Positions 1 through 7,079 of a DNA stretch of 50,991 bases are shown here, piece by piece (the stretch's first letter is position 1; each line of letters opens with the position of its first letter). The notes beneath the pieces are model-generated. The model did no database searches. It saw only the letters and a program-made list of their open reading frames with translations, and was not told the origin of the DNA. Both the position numbers and the translations under genes were made by a program. Source of the stretch: Roseihalotalea indica (GTDB lineage Bacteria; Bacteroidota; Bacteroidia; Cytophagales; Cyclobacteriaceae); assembly GCF_022458895.1 (NCBI RefSeq), contig NZ_JAINFL010000022.1, forward strand, positions 1-50,991. The letters run 5' to 3'.

Positions 1-140
1 AATATTTCAGCTAATAAAATGCCTATTCCTGCATATTTTTTCCAAAATATCCAAGCTTCCACAAATTTGTAAGATTGCTAAAAGCAACAGATTCAGGGTA
101 AAACATGCGCTATTTAATATAGAGTGGCTTTTTTTGTTTA
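1..140. repeat. Terminal direct repeat (left copy), circle junction
   Basis: The first 140 bases are identical to the last 140 bases of the window. This is what an assembler leaves when a circular molecule is opened with an overlap, so the unique circle is 50,851 bp. The repeat includes one iteron (base 84) and the start of the rep promoter region. A genuine terminal repeat of a linear plasmid is possible but less likely. Confidence 0.93.
84..98 (+). repeat. Iteron GCAACAGATTCAGGG, rep-proximal copy
   Basis: This is an exact copy of the 15-bp iteron in the cluster at 50593-50816, and it appears again at 50935-50949 because of the terminal overlap. It is the copy closest to repB and lies about 270 bases before its start, as expected for a Rep_3 origin in which the initiator binds iterons upstream of its own gene. 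Confidence 0.85.
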
Positions 141-279
141 CAACTCTGTTTACATCTTCATTTCAATATAATATTCACTGAGTGCTTCTTCATATGCTTT
201 GCACGGTTAAACAATTGATTTATAGTATTTTACAGAAAATCAATTTGTTTCTGTATGTTTCTTAGTAACTGTAAACAGA
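135..279. promoter_or_regulatory. Probable repB promoter/operator region
   Basis: TGTTTACA occurs at 135-142 and 147-154, two direct copies 12 bases apart. Its inverse TGTAAACA lies at 270-277. The 145-154 and 270-279 copies form a perfect 10-bp inverted repeat (TCTGTTTACA / TGTAAACAGA). The region is AT-rich and lies directly before repB. Rep_3 initiators commonly repress their own gene through an inverted repeat, so RepB binding here is an inference. No clear core promoter was identified. Confidence 0.5.
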
Positions 280-352
280 ATTTTACAAGATTTAATAGTC
301 ATTGTTGACAACTTCAAAAAAATAGTGTTGCTTTACTTAAAGCATTCATACA

Positions 353-1684
353 ATGAGTAAGAATTCACTAGCTTTAGTTGTCAAGAGTAATGATCTGATT
401 AATGCCAGGTACGAATTAAGCGTTGCTGAGCAGCGAATATTTTTGTGTTCAATTACTAGGGTCCATAAGAATGATAAAGACTTCCAAGAATATGTGGTAC
501 CAATATCGGAAATAATAGAGCAGTCTGGATCAAAGTCAAAAAGCATTTATGCAGAACTAAATGCGGCGAGTGCTAGATTAATGTCAAGGCACATGCATGT
601 CCCTAAAGAAAATGGAGGATTTCTTAAAGTTGGATTCACAAGTAGCATCGAGTACAAGCCTCGTGATAGTGCTATTGTGGTTACTTTTGACCCCAAACTC
701 AAACCATATTTACTTGAGCTTAAGAACCGCTTTACCTCTTATGACATCAAAAATGTTTTGAGACTGCAAAGTCGTTTCTCTATTCGCATTTACGAACTTT
801 TAAAGCAATTTGAAAATATAGGAAAGCGAACATTTGAGGTAAACGAACTAAAAAATATACTAGGGATCGGTGCAGGACAATATCGCAGCTATACTACTTT
901 TAAGGAACGGGTTATTTTAAAAGCGCAAGAAGAACTAGCGAGTTTTTGTGATGTTAAGTTTACTTTTGAGGAAAACAAAAAGGGCCGAAAAGTTAATTCA
1001 ATTACCTTTATTATAAAATCATCAGATTCTAAGAAAGGCGGTGAAACTGTAGATAATAGAGTTAAATCAGGATTAACAGAAATTGGTTTATCAAAACCTC
1101 AGATTAATCAAGTTATAGAGAGAACATCTTTGTCCATTGATGATATTTTAACCCATCTAGCTACCGTTAAAAAGAAATTTAAGAAGGGAAAAATCAATAA
1201 TCCTAGCGCATACCTTTACTCTATACTCATACAAGATAAACCACCAACATCTAACTTTGAGCAAGAAGGTGATGACTCTAAAAGAAACGACATTCACATC
1301 AAGGAACCATTACATAACAACCAATTAAAGTTAAAAAGCCTCCGTCAAGAGTATGAAAATAAAAGAAGGATATTGATTGATGAGAAATCTAAAGCCTGGC
1401 AAGAATCAGATTGGATAGAATTGGAAGAATATGTAAAAAACCTTCCCCCTGTTTTCTGCCCCACTAATTTGATTAAAAACGAAAGACTAAATAAACAATA
1501 CAATGACCTTAATACTTGGCAACGTAGATTTTTAGATTCCAAGCTTCCCCAATTCGAAAATGGATATATTGACTATGTCAAAAATCAAACTGGATGGATA
1601 ATTAGAAAAAACAATAAATCTTCCAATGATTATGAAATTTTAGGTGAACAGGAGACACTTTTCAGAGATAATACACACTCATGA
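353..1684 (+). CDS. repB: Rep_3-family plasmid replication initiator
   Basis: This 443-residue protein is the plasmid replication initiator that would bind the iterons at the circle junction and open the origin. The first 230 residues have the Rep_3 (initiator replication protein) pattern: N-terminal KSNDLINARYELSVAEQRIF, then LKNRFTSYDI, then a winged-helix segment with LQSRFSIRIYELLKQF. The C-terminal part (about 230-443) is lysine-rich and less conserved, and it includes a segment resembling the tail of other Rep proteins (NPSAYLYSIL). Its TGA stop overlaps the parA start in an ATGA, so rep and par genes form one operon. Autoregulation through the TGTTTACA repeats is likely. The family call is firm; the boundaries follow from the first ATG after the AT-rich origin. 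Confidence 0.93.
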   Translation: MSKNSLALVVKSNDLINARYELSVAEQRIFLCSITRVHKNDKDFQEYVVPISEIIEQSGSKSKSIYAELNAASARLMSRHMHVPKENGGFLKVGFTSSIEYKPRDSAIVVTFDPKLKPYLLELKNRFTSYDIKNVLRLQSRFSIRIYELLKQFENIGKRTFEVNELKNILGIGAGQYRSYTTFKERVILKAQEELASFCDVKFTFEENKKGRKVNSITFIIKSSDSKKGGETVDNRVKSGLTEIGLSKPQINQVIERTSLSIDDILTHLATVKKKFKKGKINNPSAYLYSILIQDKPPTSNFEQEGDDSKRNDIHIKEPLHNNQLKLKSLRQEYENKRRILIDEKSKAWQESDWIELEEYVKNLPPVFCPTNLIKNERLNKQYNDLNTWQRRFLDSKLPQFENGYIDYVKNQTGWIIRKNNKSSNDYEILGEQETLFRDNTHS

Positions 1685-2448
1685 CTGAAATAATAGCAAT
1701 TCTAAATCGTAAAGGTGGCGTTGGAAAAACGACTACTACTATAAATCTAGGTAAAGCTCTGTCACTCCAAGGGAAAAAAGTTTTAGTGATCGATAATGAC
1801 CCCCAAGCAAATTTAACTGAGGGTTTAGGTATTGAAAGCGAGCATTCTATTTATGAGTCTTACAAAGACGGCAGCCCCCTACCCTTAGAAATGGTAGACA
1901 AAAATTTCTATGTAACTCCATCTTCTTCAAGCCTTGAAGCTATTCAAAATGAGGCTGTAAATGACTTTGATTGGAATTATAGGCTTGTTGATGCTATTGA
2001 AAATATAGCAAATGATTTTGACTTTATCTTAATTGACTGTCCTCCATCTCTTGGAATACTGACCGCTAATGCACTAACTGTCGCCACCCGATATATAATT
2101 ACAGCACAATCGGGAAGTGCTTATTCTAACAGCGGTGTAGAGGATGTAATGGCATTAGCTAATACAAAATTGAAACGTATAAATAAAGATATTTCATGCT
2201 TAGGTATTCTCTTGACATTTCATGACTCAAGAGAAACTGTGGTTGGTTCAGCAGTATATAGGGACCTAAAAGAAATGTATCCTAATGAGGTATTTGATAC
2301 AAAGATCCGCTACCTTACTTTGCTGAAGCAGGCACCTTACGCCGGACTAGATATTTTTAGTTATGCCTCAAATTCTAATGCTGCTTCAGATTACGCTAGC
2401 CTTTCTAATGAAGTTTTAAATAGACTTAAGAATGTCTCAGTCCATTGA
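1681..2448 (+). CDS. parA: ParA-type partition ATPase
   Basis: This 255-residue protein is the P-loop ATPase that drives segregation of plasmid copies together with the ParB-like protein downstream. It has the deviant Walker A motif KGGVGKTTTT (residues 11-20), the A' motif VLVIDNDPQANLTEGLG (34-50) and the Walker B-like FILIDCPPSLG near residue 115. It lacks an N-terminal HTH domain, so it is a small ParA of the Soj/type Ib kind. The start overlaps the repB stop (ATGA), and its end overlaps the next gene by 17 bases, which implies translational coupling. Transcription probably comes from the rep promoter. Confidence 0.95.
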   Translation: MTEIIAILNRKGGVGKTTTTINLGKALSLQGKKVLVIDNDPQANLTEGLGIESEHSIYESYKDGSPLPLEMVDKNFYVTPSSSSLEAIQNEAVNDFDWNYRLVDAIENIANDFDFILIDCPPSLGILTANALTVATRYIITAQSGSAYSNSGVEDVMALANTKLKRINKDISCLGILLTFHDSRETVVGSAVYRDLKEMYPNEVFDTKIRYLTLLKQAPYAGLDIFSYASNSNAASDYASLSNEVLNRLKNVSVH

Positions 2449-3331
2449 TAAACTAAGATCAAAACGGTCTAAAAAAACTAAAGAACCTGATGTTTCTGAA
2501 GTCTTTTCATCCAATTTTGGCAGGCCGACTCTATCAAATATTGTCGTAGACAAAGAGTTTCAAGGTTACATACCACCACTTACTCGCAGTGAGTTGCTTG
2601 AACTAGAAGAAAGCATTAGAACAGAGCATGTTCGCGATGCACTAGTTCTATGGAAAGAAAGCGAAGACACCTACACGCTCGTTGATGGTCATAATCGGTT
2701 TGGCATCATTAAAAAACTGAGCGAAGAGGGAATAAATGTTAAATTCCCCACCAAAATATTAGAATTTGCAAACAGAGATGCTGTTAAAGATTGGATGATT
2801 AGTAACCAGCTTGGCAGACGAAACTTAACTCCAGAGCAAGGAAGTTATCTGCGGGGATTACGCTACAATAGAGAAAAAACCAAACATGGTGGAGTGAGAA
2901 AAAACTCAAAACCCCAAAATGGGGATTTGAGTACAAGTCAGCGTTTGGCTCAAGAATATAAAGTTGGGAAAAACACTATCGAGCGAGATGGGCAATATGC
3001 TTCTGGATTAGAAATTATTGGTAGTAGCAACCCTACTCTAAAGAAGTCTATACTATCTGGTGATACCAAACTAAGCAAGTCAATAATACAAAAGCTAAGC
3101 AAATTTGAAGGAAAAAAAATTAGCCCCATTCACAATGTAAAAGATGTTAAATTATTATTAGAGGATAGGAAGGCTAAAGCAAAAACTCATCAGACAAAAA
3201 CTCTATTTGAAAAGAAAAAAGATACTCTGCTTAGCAAGATAGAGAAATTGACTAATATGAGTAAAAGCAGCGATTATCAATCTATTGAAAAGCTGTTATC
3301 CGACCTTCAAAAACTAAGTTCGCAAAGCTGA
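2432..3331 (+). CDS. parB: ParB-like partition protein
   Basis: This 299-residue protein is the probable partner of ParA and would bind a plasmid centromere. The N-terminal half has a ParB/sulfiredoxin-type core: PLTRSELLELEESI, then LVDGHNRFGIIKKL and a stretch NQLGRRNLTPEQGSYLRGLR typical of plasmid ParB proteins. An HTH region follows (STSQRLAQEYKVGKNTIERD, about residues 169-188). The C-terminus is a lysine-rich coiled-coil-like segment. It starts inside the end of parA. Its binding site was not identified; the TGTTTACA repeats or the palindrome array near 48.3-48.8 kb are candidates. Confidence 0.9.
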   Translation: MSQSIDKLRSKRSKKTKEPDVSEVFSSNFGRPTLSNIVVDKEFQGYIPPLTRSELLELEESIRTEHVRDALVLWKESEDTYTLVDGHNRFGIIKKLSEEGINVKFPTKILEFANRDAVKDWMISNQLGRRNLTPEQGSYLRGLRYNREKTKHGGVRKNSKPQNGDLSTSQRLAQEYKVGKNTIERDGQYASGLEIIGSSNPTLKKSILSGDTKLSKSIIQKLSKFEGKKISPIHNVKDVKLLLEDRKAKAKTHQTKTLFEKKKDTLLSKIEKLTNMSKSSDYQSIEKLLSDLQKLSSQS

Positions 3332-3337
3332 TTCTTT

Positions 3338-3788
3338 TTAGCTCAGAAGCTGCAGATCAAAGTCATACGGCTCTACAGAAAGTATCTTCACTTCTTCCAT
3401 CAGATCATGACTTGGGTTGATCAAGTAATGATCATCTTTTTTAGTTACTATCGATAGCACTCGCACTGATAATGACTCCTGAAACCAGGTAGATGTTCTG
3501 CTTGCGTGATAGTAGAGCAGGGGAGAGGCAGAGTCCCATCCGACGGCGAAGGCATAAAGTCTTCTACTAAAGGGAAAGAGGTTCCGGGGGCTGAAGCGTG
3601 ACGAATACGAAGTCTCTGGTGGTCCTTCCCCACCGCCGATGGGCTAAACGGTCTAAGGTCGCCAAAGCCAGAGGGTCTGCCGTATAATGTACCTACCTGG
3701 CTCGTTCCACCGTCCCCCATATAAAAAGCTCCCTGCCAGAGAGGTCATGACCATACCAGGTTTTCGTAATCCGATAGACCTGCATCAT
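3338..3788 (-). pseudogene. RES-domain toxin pseudogene (several frameshifts)
   Basis: Reading the minus strand across frames recovers an entire RES-family toxin. It begins MMQVYRITKTWYGHDLSG and continues into GGRWNEPG. The next frame gives YTADPLALATLDRLAHR and DFVFVTLQPPEPLSL, a third gives WDSASPLLYYHASRTSTWFQ, and the C-terminus reads HYLINPSHD, VEPYDFDLQLLS and stop. At least three frame changes plus stops break it. The family (RES, NAD-degrading toxins) is recognised by the GRWN motif and the late YLINP motif shared with the other modules here. It lies two bases after its equally broken antitoxin. The short open frames in this segment are pieces of this gene, not separate genes. Confidence 0.85.
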
Positions 3789-3790
3789 GA

Positions 3791-4203
3791 TTAGGCAAAG
3801 ATTCCGGGCTCCATTCGGCTGGGCTCTTCCAGGATCCGACCCATCCCATATAGGCTGGGTAATAGCGTTAAAGGAACCACATTGCCTAAAGCCGGCACGG
3901 GTTCTTGCATCCACTGGCCCAACATATTCTTCTGACCAAACACCTCAAAGCCCCGGGCATACACATTGGCCACCCGCAATATACGCTCGGATAGGGTAGA
4001 GGGCAGCGTTTGTTCAGCCTGATATCGCTGTAACGTAGAACGGTCACAGGCAGTGCTTCAGCTGACGGAGACCCGTTGAGCCCCATGGCTTCTTTTAAGG
4101 CCTCTAGCAAGCTTTTCGTTATACCTTGCGCCACCAAGGGCATATGAGGGTCTACATAGCGGTGAGCGCTCGCAGACAGGGCCGGAAGGCTGAGTATCAT
4201 CAT
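3791..4203 (-). pseudogene. Xre/MbcA/ParS-type antitoxin pseudogene
   Basis: The N-terminal part (from ATG at 4203) and the C-terminal part are in different frames. The second frame reads STLQRYQAEQTLPSTLSERI, then VANVYARGFEVFGQ, and ends LLPSLYGMGRILEEPSRMEPGIFA. This matches the intact homologue at 5391-5783 (ALAQLYARGFELMGAERF ... LLLDELGRIEQGVLA). The frame changes near base 4060. It was the antitoxin of the broken RES gene downstream, in the usual order antitoxin then toxin. Loss of both genes of one module suggests it is redundant with the intact module next to it. Confidence 0.85.
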
Positions 4204-4249
4204 TACCTACTAAATAGGTAGATTATTTTTAGGGAATGACCCTGTTCTA

Positions 4250-4765
4250 TTACTCTTCCTCCCATCGCTGCTGCTTGCTGCGCCTGCTCCGATGCTCCTT
4301 CAATTCCTGATCTGCTTGGATGAAACGCTCGTCAAAGGGGAAGGCCTGCCGGGCAATCTCTTTCAGCTGGGCATACTCCGGATGCGTGGCATTCACCACG
4401 ACATTATAATCCCCCGGCACCACAGCGGAAGGCACACGCAGCAGCAGTGTCGCCCCGCGCTGGTACCAGGCCGATCCTAGCGGTTGGCTGATGGCATAAC
4501 TGGAATACAACCGCCAATCCTCGGGCAATGCGGATCGGTGGATTTCCTCATAGGCAAGCCGTTCCGGGACCTCAAATGTAATCAGATGATAACCCGCGGT
4601 CAAAAACCCCTGACCTAAGCGGTGGGCCATGGTCTCAGACATAGCCAGCGCCGGACTCGTACTGGTATAGAGCACCCGTTCCCCTTCCCGGTTCCAACGC
4701 CCCGCATAGCCGGGAGCAAACGTGGACTCGGCATACTTGGCAAAAATGATTCGGTATACTAGCAT
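4250..4765 (-). CDS. RES-domain toxin (intact)
   Basis: This 171-residue protein is a RES-domain toxin, a family known to deplete NAD+ and paired with Xre/MbcA/ParS antitoxins. Visible signature features are MLVYRI at the N-terminus, AGRWNREGERVLYTS (residues 21-35), the acidic ALAMSETMAHR segment (39-49) and the late hydrophobic block LLLRVPSAVVPGDYNVVVN. The length is normal for the family, with a charged C-terminal extension (QELKEHRSRRSKQQRWEEE) that may be lineage-specific. It lies 22 bases after its antitoxin on the minus strand. It is the only complete toxin of the three modules in this region. Confidence 0.93.
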   Translation of the reverse strand: MLVYRIIFAKYAESTFAPGYAGRWNREGERVLYTSTSPALAMSETMAHRLGQGFLTAGYHLITFEVPERLAYEEIHRSALPEDWRLYSSYAISQPLGSAWYQRGATLLLRVPSAVVPGDYNVVVNATHPEYAQLKEIARQAFPFDERFIQADQELKEHRSRRSKQQRWEEE

Positions 4766-4787
4766 CTACGAAACGTACGGGCTGTGA

Positions 4788-5204
4788 CTAAGCCACATAG
4801 CCATGGGTAATCCGGCTCAATTGCCTTTCTATCTCGCCAATGCCGGTGATCGAGTGTAACAAGTCACGGGGTTTTTGTCCTTCCAGACCCGCAGAGGGCA
4901 GGTGCATCCAGTCCAAAAACTCTTCGGTCGTGCCAAACAACTCTTCACCCAACGCAAACAGGCGATGCAGTTTTAGTAGTTTCTCGGCGGAATCACCGGT
5001 AAACTTTTTTTTGTTCTTCCGGTAATTATCCACCGTTGTGGGATCTATGCCTACATAATAGGCTAATGCGGCTTTGGAGAGGCCCACATGCGATTGTAGA
5101 GCCCCAAAGTAGCCATGATCAATGCCTTCATCGCGCAGATGAATGAGGCGTAAATTATCCTGAATCACCACTAAATCTTGGCGGTTATGGGTTCGTACAG
5201 CCAT
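4788..5204 (-). CDS. Xre/MbcA/ParS-type antitoxin (intact)
   Basis: This 138-residue antitoxin precedes the RES toxin. Its N-terminal half carries an Xre-like helix-turn-helix region (VGLSKAALAYYVGIDPTTVD, about residues 40-59). Its C-terminal half is the antitoxin/DUF2384 domain (ALGEELFGTTEEFLDWMHLP ... ISRITHGYVA-like end, here LSRITHGYVA) that would fold over the toxin. It should bind the phased GGAAATTTCC sites just upstream of its start and repress the operon. The start was chosen as the ATG right after that operator. Family and pairing are clear; the repression mechanism is inferred from related modules. Confidence 0.92.
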   Translation of the reverse strand: MAVRTHNRQDLVVIQDNLRLIHLRDEGIDHGYFGALQSHVGLSKAALAYYVGIDPTTVDNYRKNKKKFTGDSAEKLLKLHRLFALGEELFGTTEEFLDWMHLPSAGLEGQKPRDLLHSITGIGEIERQLSRITHGYVA

Positions 5205-5231
5205 CGGGTTTTTATTTGATTACTTAAATAT

Positions 5232-5265
5232 ACGGAAATTTCCGTTTTTCGGCCGGAAATTTCTG
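5232..5265. promoter_or_regulatory. Operator of the RES/Xre module
   Basis: A perfect 14-bp palindrome ACGGAAATTTCCGT (5232-5245) is followed by a one-mismatch copy CGGAAATTTCTG (5254-5265). The centres are 21 bp apart, two helical turns, which suits cooperative binding of antitoxin dimers. The pair lies 28 bases before the antitoxin ATG, within the divergent region between the minus-strand module and the plus-strand antitoxin at 5391. Confidence 0.75.
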
Positions 5266-5390
5266 ATTATTATTCTGCAAGTTGCTTCAAAGAGCAGGGT
5301 AGGGGAAACCATGGAAAAGGTTCCCCTGGAAGCGGGACCCAACAAATCAATGGATAGGCAATTACGTATAGTATCCTGAACTATTTCCAC

Positions 5391-5783
5391 ATGATAAACT
5401 TACTGACGCTTTCCCAGGATCCCCTCAAGCTCATTGAGATAAGCAGCGCTGGCATTACGATGGCCGAACTAACCGCGTTGCAGCAAGAGATGCAGCGTTC
5501 CACCGAACAACTGGCCGCCATTGTGCATCTGCCCCCTCGATCGTTGCAGGGGTATCAGCCTACCGATCAACTCAAACCTCGCATTGCCGAAAGAGCCGTA
5601 GCACTGGCGCAGTTATATGCTCGAGGATTTGAACTGATGGGAGCAGAACGGTTCCGCCGATGGATGGGTCAAGAACACCTGGCATTGGGGAAACGAGCTC
5701 CGGTGCAACGGTTGGATACCTACGTTGGGATTCCATTACTGCTCGATGAACTGGGGCGCATCGAACAGGGTGTGCTGGCGTGA
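5391..5783 (+). CDS. Xre/MbcA/ParS-type antitoxin, toxin partner broken
   Basis: This 130-residue protein is related to the other two antitoxins here. Its N-terminal half has the Xre-like fold (TEQLAAIVHLPPRSLQGY, residues 38-55) and its C-terminal half is a DUF2384 toxin-binding domain (LYARGFELMGAERFRRWMG, then DTYVGIPLLLDELGRIEQG). The reading frame is complete. Its stop overlaps the GTG start of a RES gene that has decayed. An antitoxin kept after losing its toxin may act as a spare antidote or as a repressor; that is inference. It runs divergently from the intact module, sharing the region with the GGAAATTTCC operator. Confidence 0.87.
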   Translation: MINLLTLSQDPLKLIEISSAGITMAELTALQQEMQRSTEQLAAIVHLPPRSLQGYQPTDQLKPRIAERAVALAQLYARGFELMGAERFRRWMGQEHLALGKRAPVQRLDTYVGIPLLLDELGRIEQGVLA

Positions 5784-6192
5784 GGGTCTTTCGCCGCCGT
5801 CGAGAGCGGCGCTACGACCAGGACCTTCCGGGTGTCAGAGCCCGGATCTACGGGGGACGGTGGAATTCTAAAGGTACCTGCCTATTCTATACTGCCGAAA
5901 GCAGGCTTTGGCCGCCATGGAGCTGGCGGCCCATACCGATCTGAATGAGTTGTTTGGGGATTTGCAGTTAATAACGCTGTCTGTTCTTACCTAGGATCGG
6001 ATCATCCTGGATGTCTTACTTTCCCTAGGGGATCAGTTTGTCACGGAAGGAAAGGCCTTAGTGCTGAAAGTACCTTCAGTGGTCATTCGTGGCGATTATA
6101 ACTACCTGATCAATCCTGGACATCGTCGTTTTCAGGAGGTAGAACTTGTTGCTATTGAGCCCTTTCAGTTTGATCGTTGGTTGATCAAGTAA
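5780..6192 (+). pseudogene. RES-domain toxin pseudogene (frameshift, deletion)
   Basis: From a GTG that overlaps the antitoxin stop the frame reads VFRRRRERRYDQDLPGVRA, IYGGRWNSKGTCLFYTAES, then breaks near base 5910. The neighbouring frame continues with AAMELAAHTDLNELFGDL and LITLSVLT, followed by an in-frame TAG near 5991. After that come LVLKVPSVVIRGDYNYLINP and IEPFQFDRWLIK, ending at TAA. Compared with the intact RES protein about 30 residues in the middle are missing. So one frameshift, one stop and an internal deletion inactivate it. Confidence 0.85.
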
Positions 6193-6405
6193 GCGAGTGT
6201 TTAAAGAAGAAAGAGGGGTAGGGGAGAAGGAAAAGAGAGAGAAAGAAGGAGTGGCTTACAATATAGTTAACATAACGACAATTAAGTAACAAGCATGGAT
6301 AAACCATTAAATATTTGATAATCAATCCCTTAACTTATAATCAGGTTAATTATAGGTAATTCAAGCTTTACACATTTCTATGATTATAGTGTATTTATAG
6401 CACTG
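6193..6405. other. Intergenic, purine tract
   Basis: No gene seen. Bases about 6206-6251 on the plus strand are almost entirely G and A. A pyrimidine-rich tract of similar composition lies at about 50467-50496 near the origin. The rest is AT-rich and probably contains the promoter of the XRE gene that follows. Confidence 0.5.
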
Positions 6406-6738
6406 ATGTTGTTTGCCGAACGATTACTACAAGCCCGCAAAAAGCGCAAGATGTCGCAGGAGGAACTGGCCAAGATGCTGGGGGTGCATTCTCCGATTGT
6501 AGGCCGCTATGAGCGAGGAGAGGTAAAGCCCTCCGTGGAAGTGGCGGCTAAGATTGCTGAAGCCTTAGGGGTTTCGCTGGATTACCTGGTCGGGGCTACG
6601 GAGTTGGAAGTGGATGCCAGCATCCTACAAAAAATCCAGCAGATACAACAGCTTCCCGAAAAAGATCGGGAACATCTGTTCTACCTACTGGACTCTGTAT
6701 TACAAAATGTGAAGGCCAAACAGGCCTTTGCTTCTTAA
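6406..6738 (+). CDS. XRE-family transcriptional regulator
   Basis: This 110-residue protein has a complete helix-turn-helix of the XRE/Cro type in residues 1-65: MLFAERLLQARKKRKMSQEE, LAKMLGVHSPIVGRYERGE and ALGVSLDYLVG. The C-terminal part (70-110) is a short helical region with KDREHLFYLLDSVLQN, common in small XRE regulators that act as dimers. It stands alone between the TA modules and the RHS immunity gene, convergent with the latter (8 bases apart). What it controls is not visible. No toxin gene is next to it. Confidence 0.9.
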   Translation: MLFAERLLQARKKRKMSQEELAKMLGVHSPIVGRYERGEVKPSVEVAAKIAEALGVSLDYLVGATELEVDASILQKIQQIQQLPEKDREHLFYLLDSVLQNVKAKQAFAS

Positions 6739-6745
6739 GCAGCAA

Positions 6746-7075
6746 TTAACTGTACAGCGAAAAAAGGCCATCCTTTATTTTGTAGTTAGCGTTACTTTTT
6801 TCGAGCATAATTTCAACTTCCACATGATGATCAATCTCTTTTGGTTTTACTAATCTTCCTATTGTTTTCTTTTCAACTGCGTTAATTTCTAACCATTCTA
6901 CTTCTACTTTCCTTATTGGACCATAACCTGAAATCTCAATATAACTTTTCTCTGGTTCTGTAATCCATTTTGACCAATTCGAGATAGAGTCCTCTGATCT
7001 TATCTTTATTCTACATTCTAAATTATATTTTGTAATGATCTCTCTAACTGTAGTATAGTCTATTCCTGTATTCAT
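6746..7075 (-). CDS. Putative immunity protein for the RHS toxin
   Basis: This 109-residue protein has no motif that I recognise. It is acidic to neutral with alternating beta-type segments (SYIEISGYGPIRKVEVEWLE, HHVEVEIMLE). The ATG at 7075 is chosen because it follows the RHS stop after only 4 bases, the arrangement expected for toxin and immunity genes that must be co-expressed; a longer open frame runs upstream but overlaps the toxin. Position directly after the variable toxin tip is the standard place of the cognate immunity gene in polymorphic toxin loci. Function is therefore inferred from context only. Confidence 0.7.
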   Translation of the reverse strand: MNTGIDYTTVREIITKYNLECRIKIRSEDSISNWSKWITEPEKSYIEISGYGPIRKVEVEWLEINAVEKKTIGRLVKPKEIDHHVEVEIMLEKSNANYKIKDGLFSLYS

Positions 7076-7079
7076 ATAT

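Noticed and set aside
3448..3700. Group II intron or structured RNA remnant
   Set aside because: First suspected from the GC-rich non-coding look, but the full segment translates as RES domain pieces in three frames.
3448..3720. 90-residue minus-strand open frame as its own gene
   Set aside because: Its translation crosses the frames of the broken RES toxin; reading the three frames together gives the toxin pseudogene.
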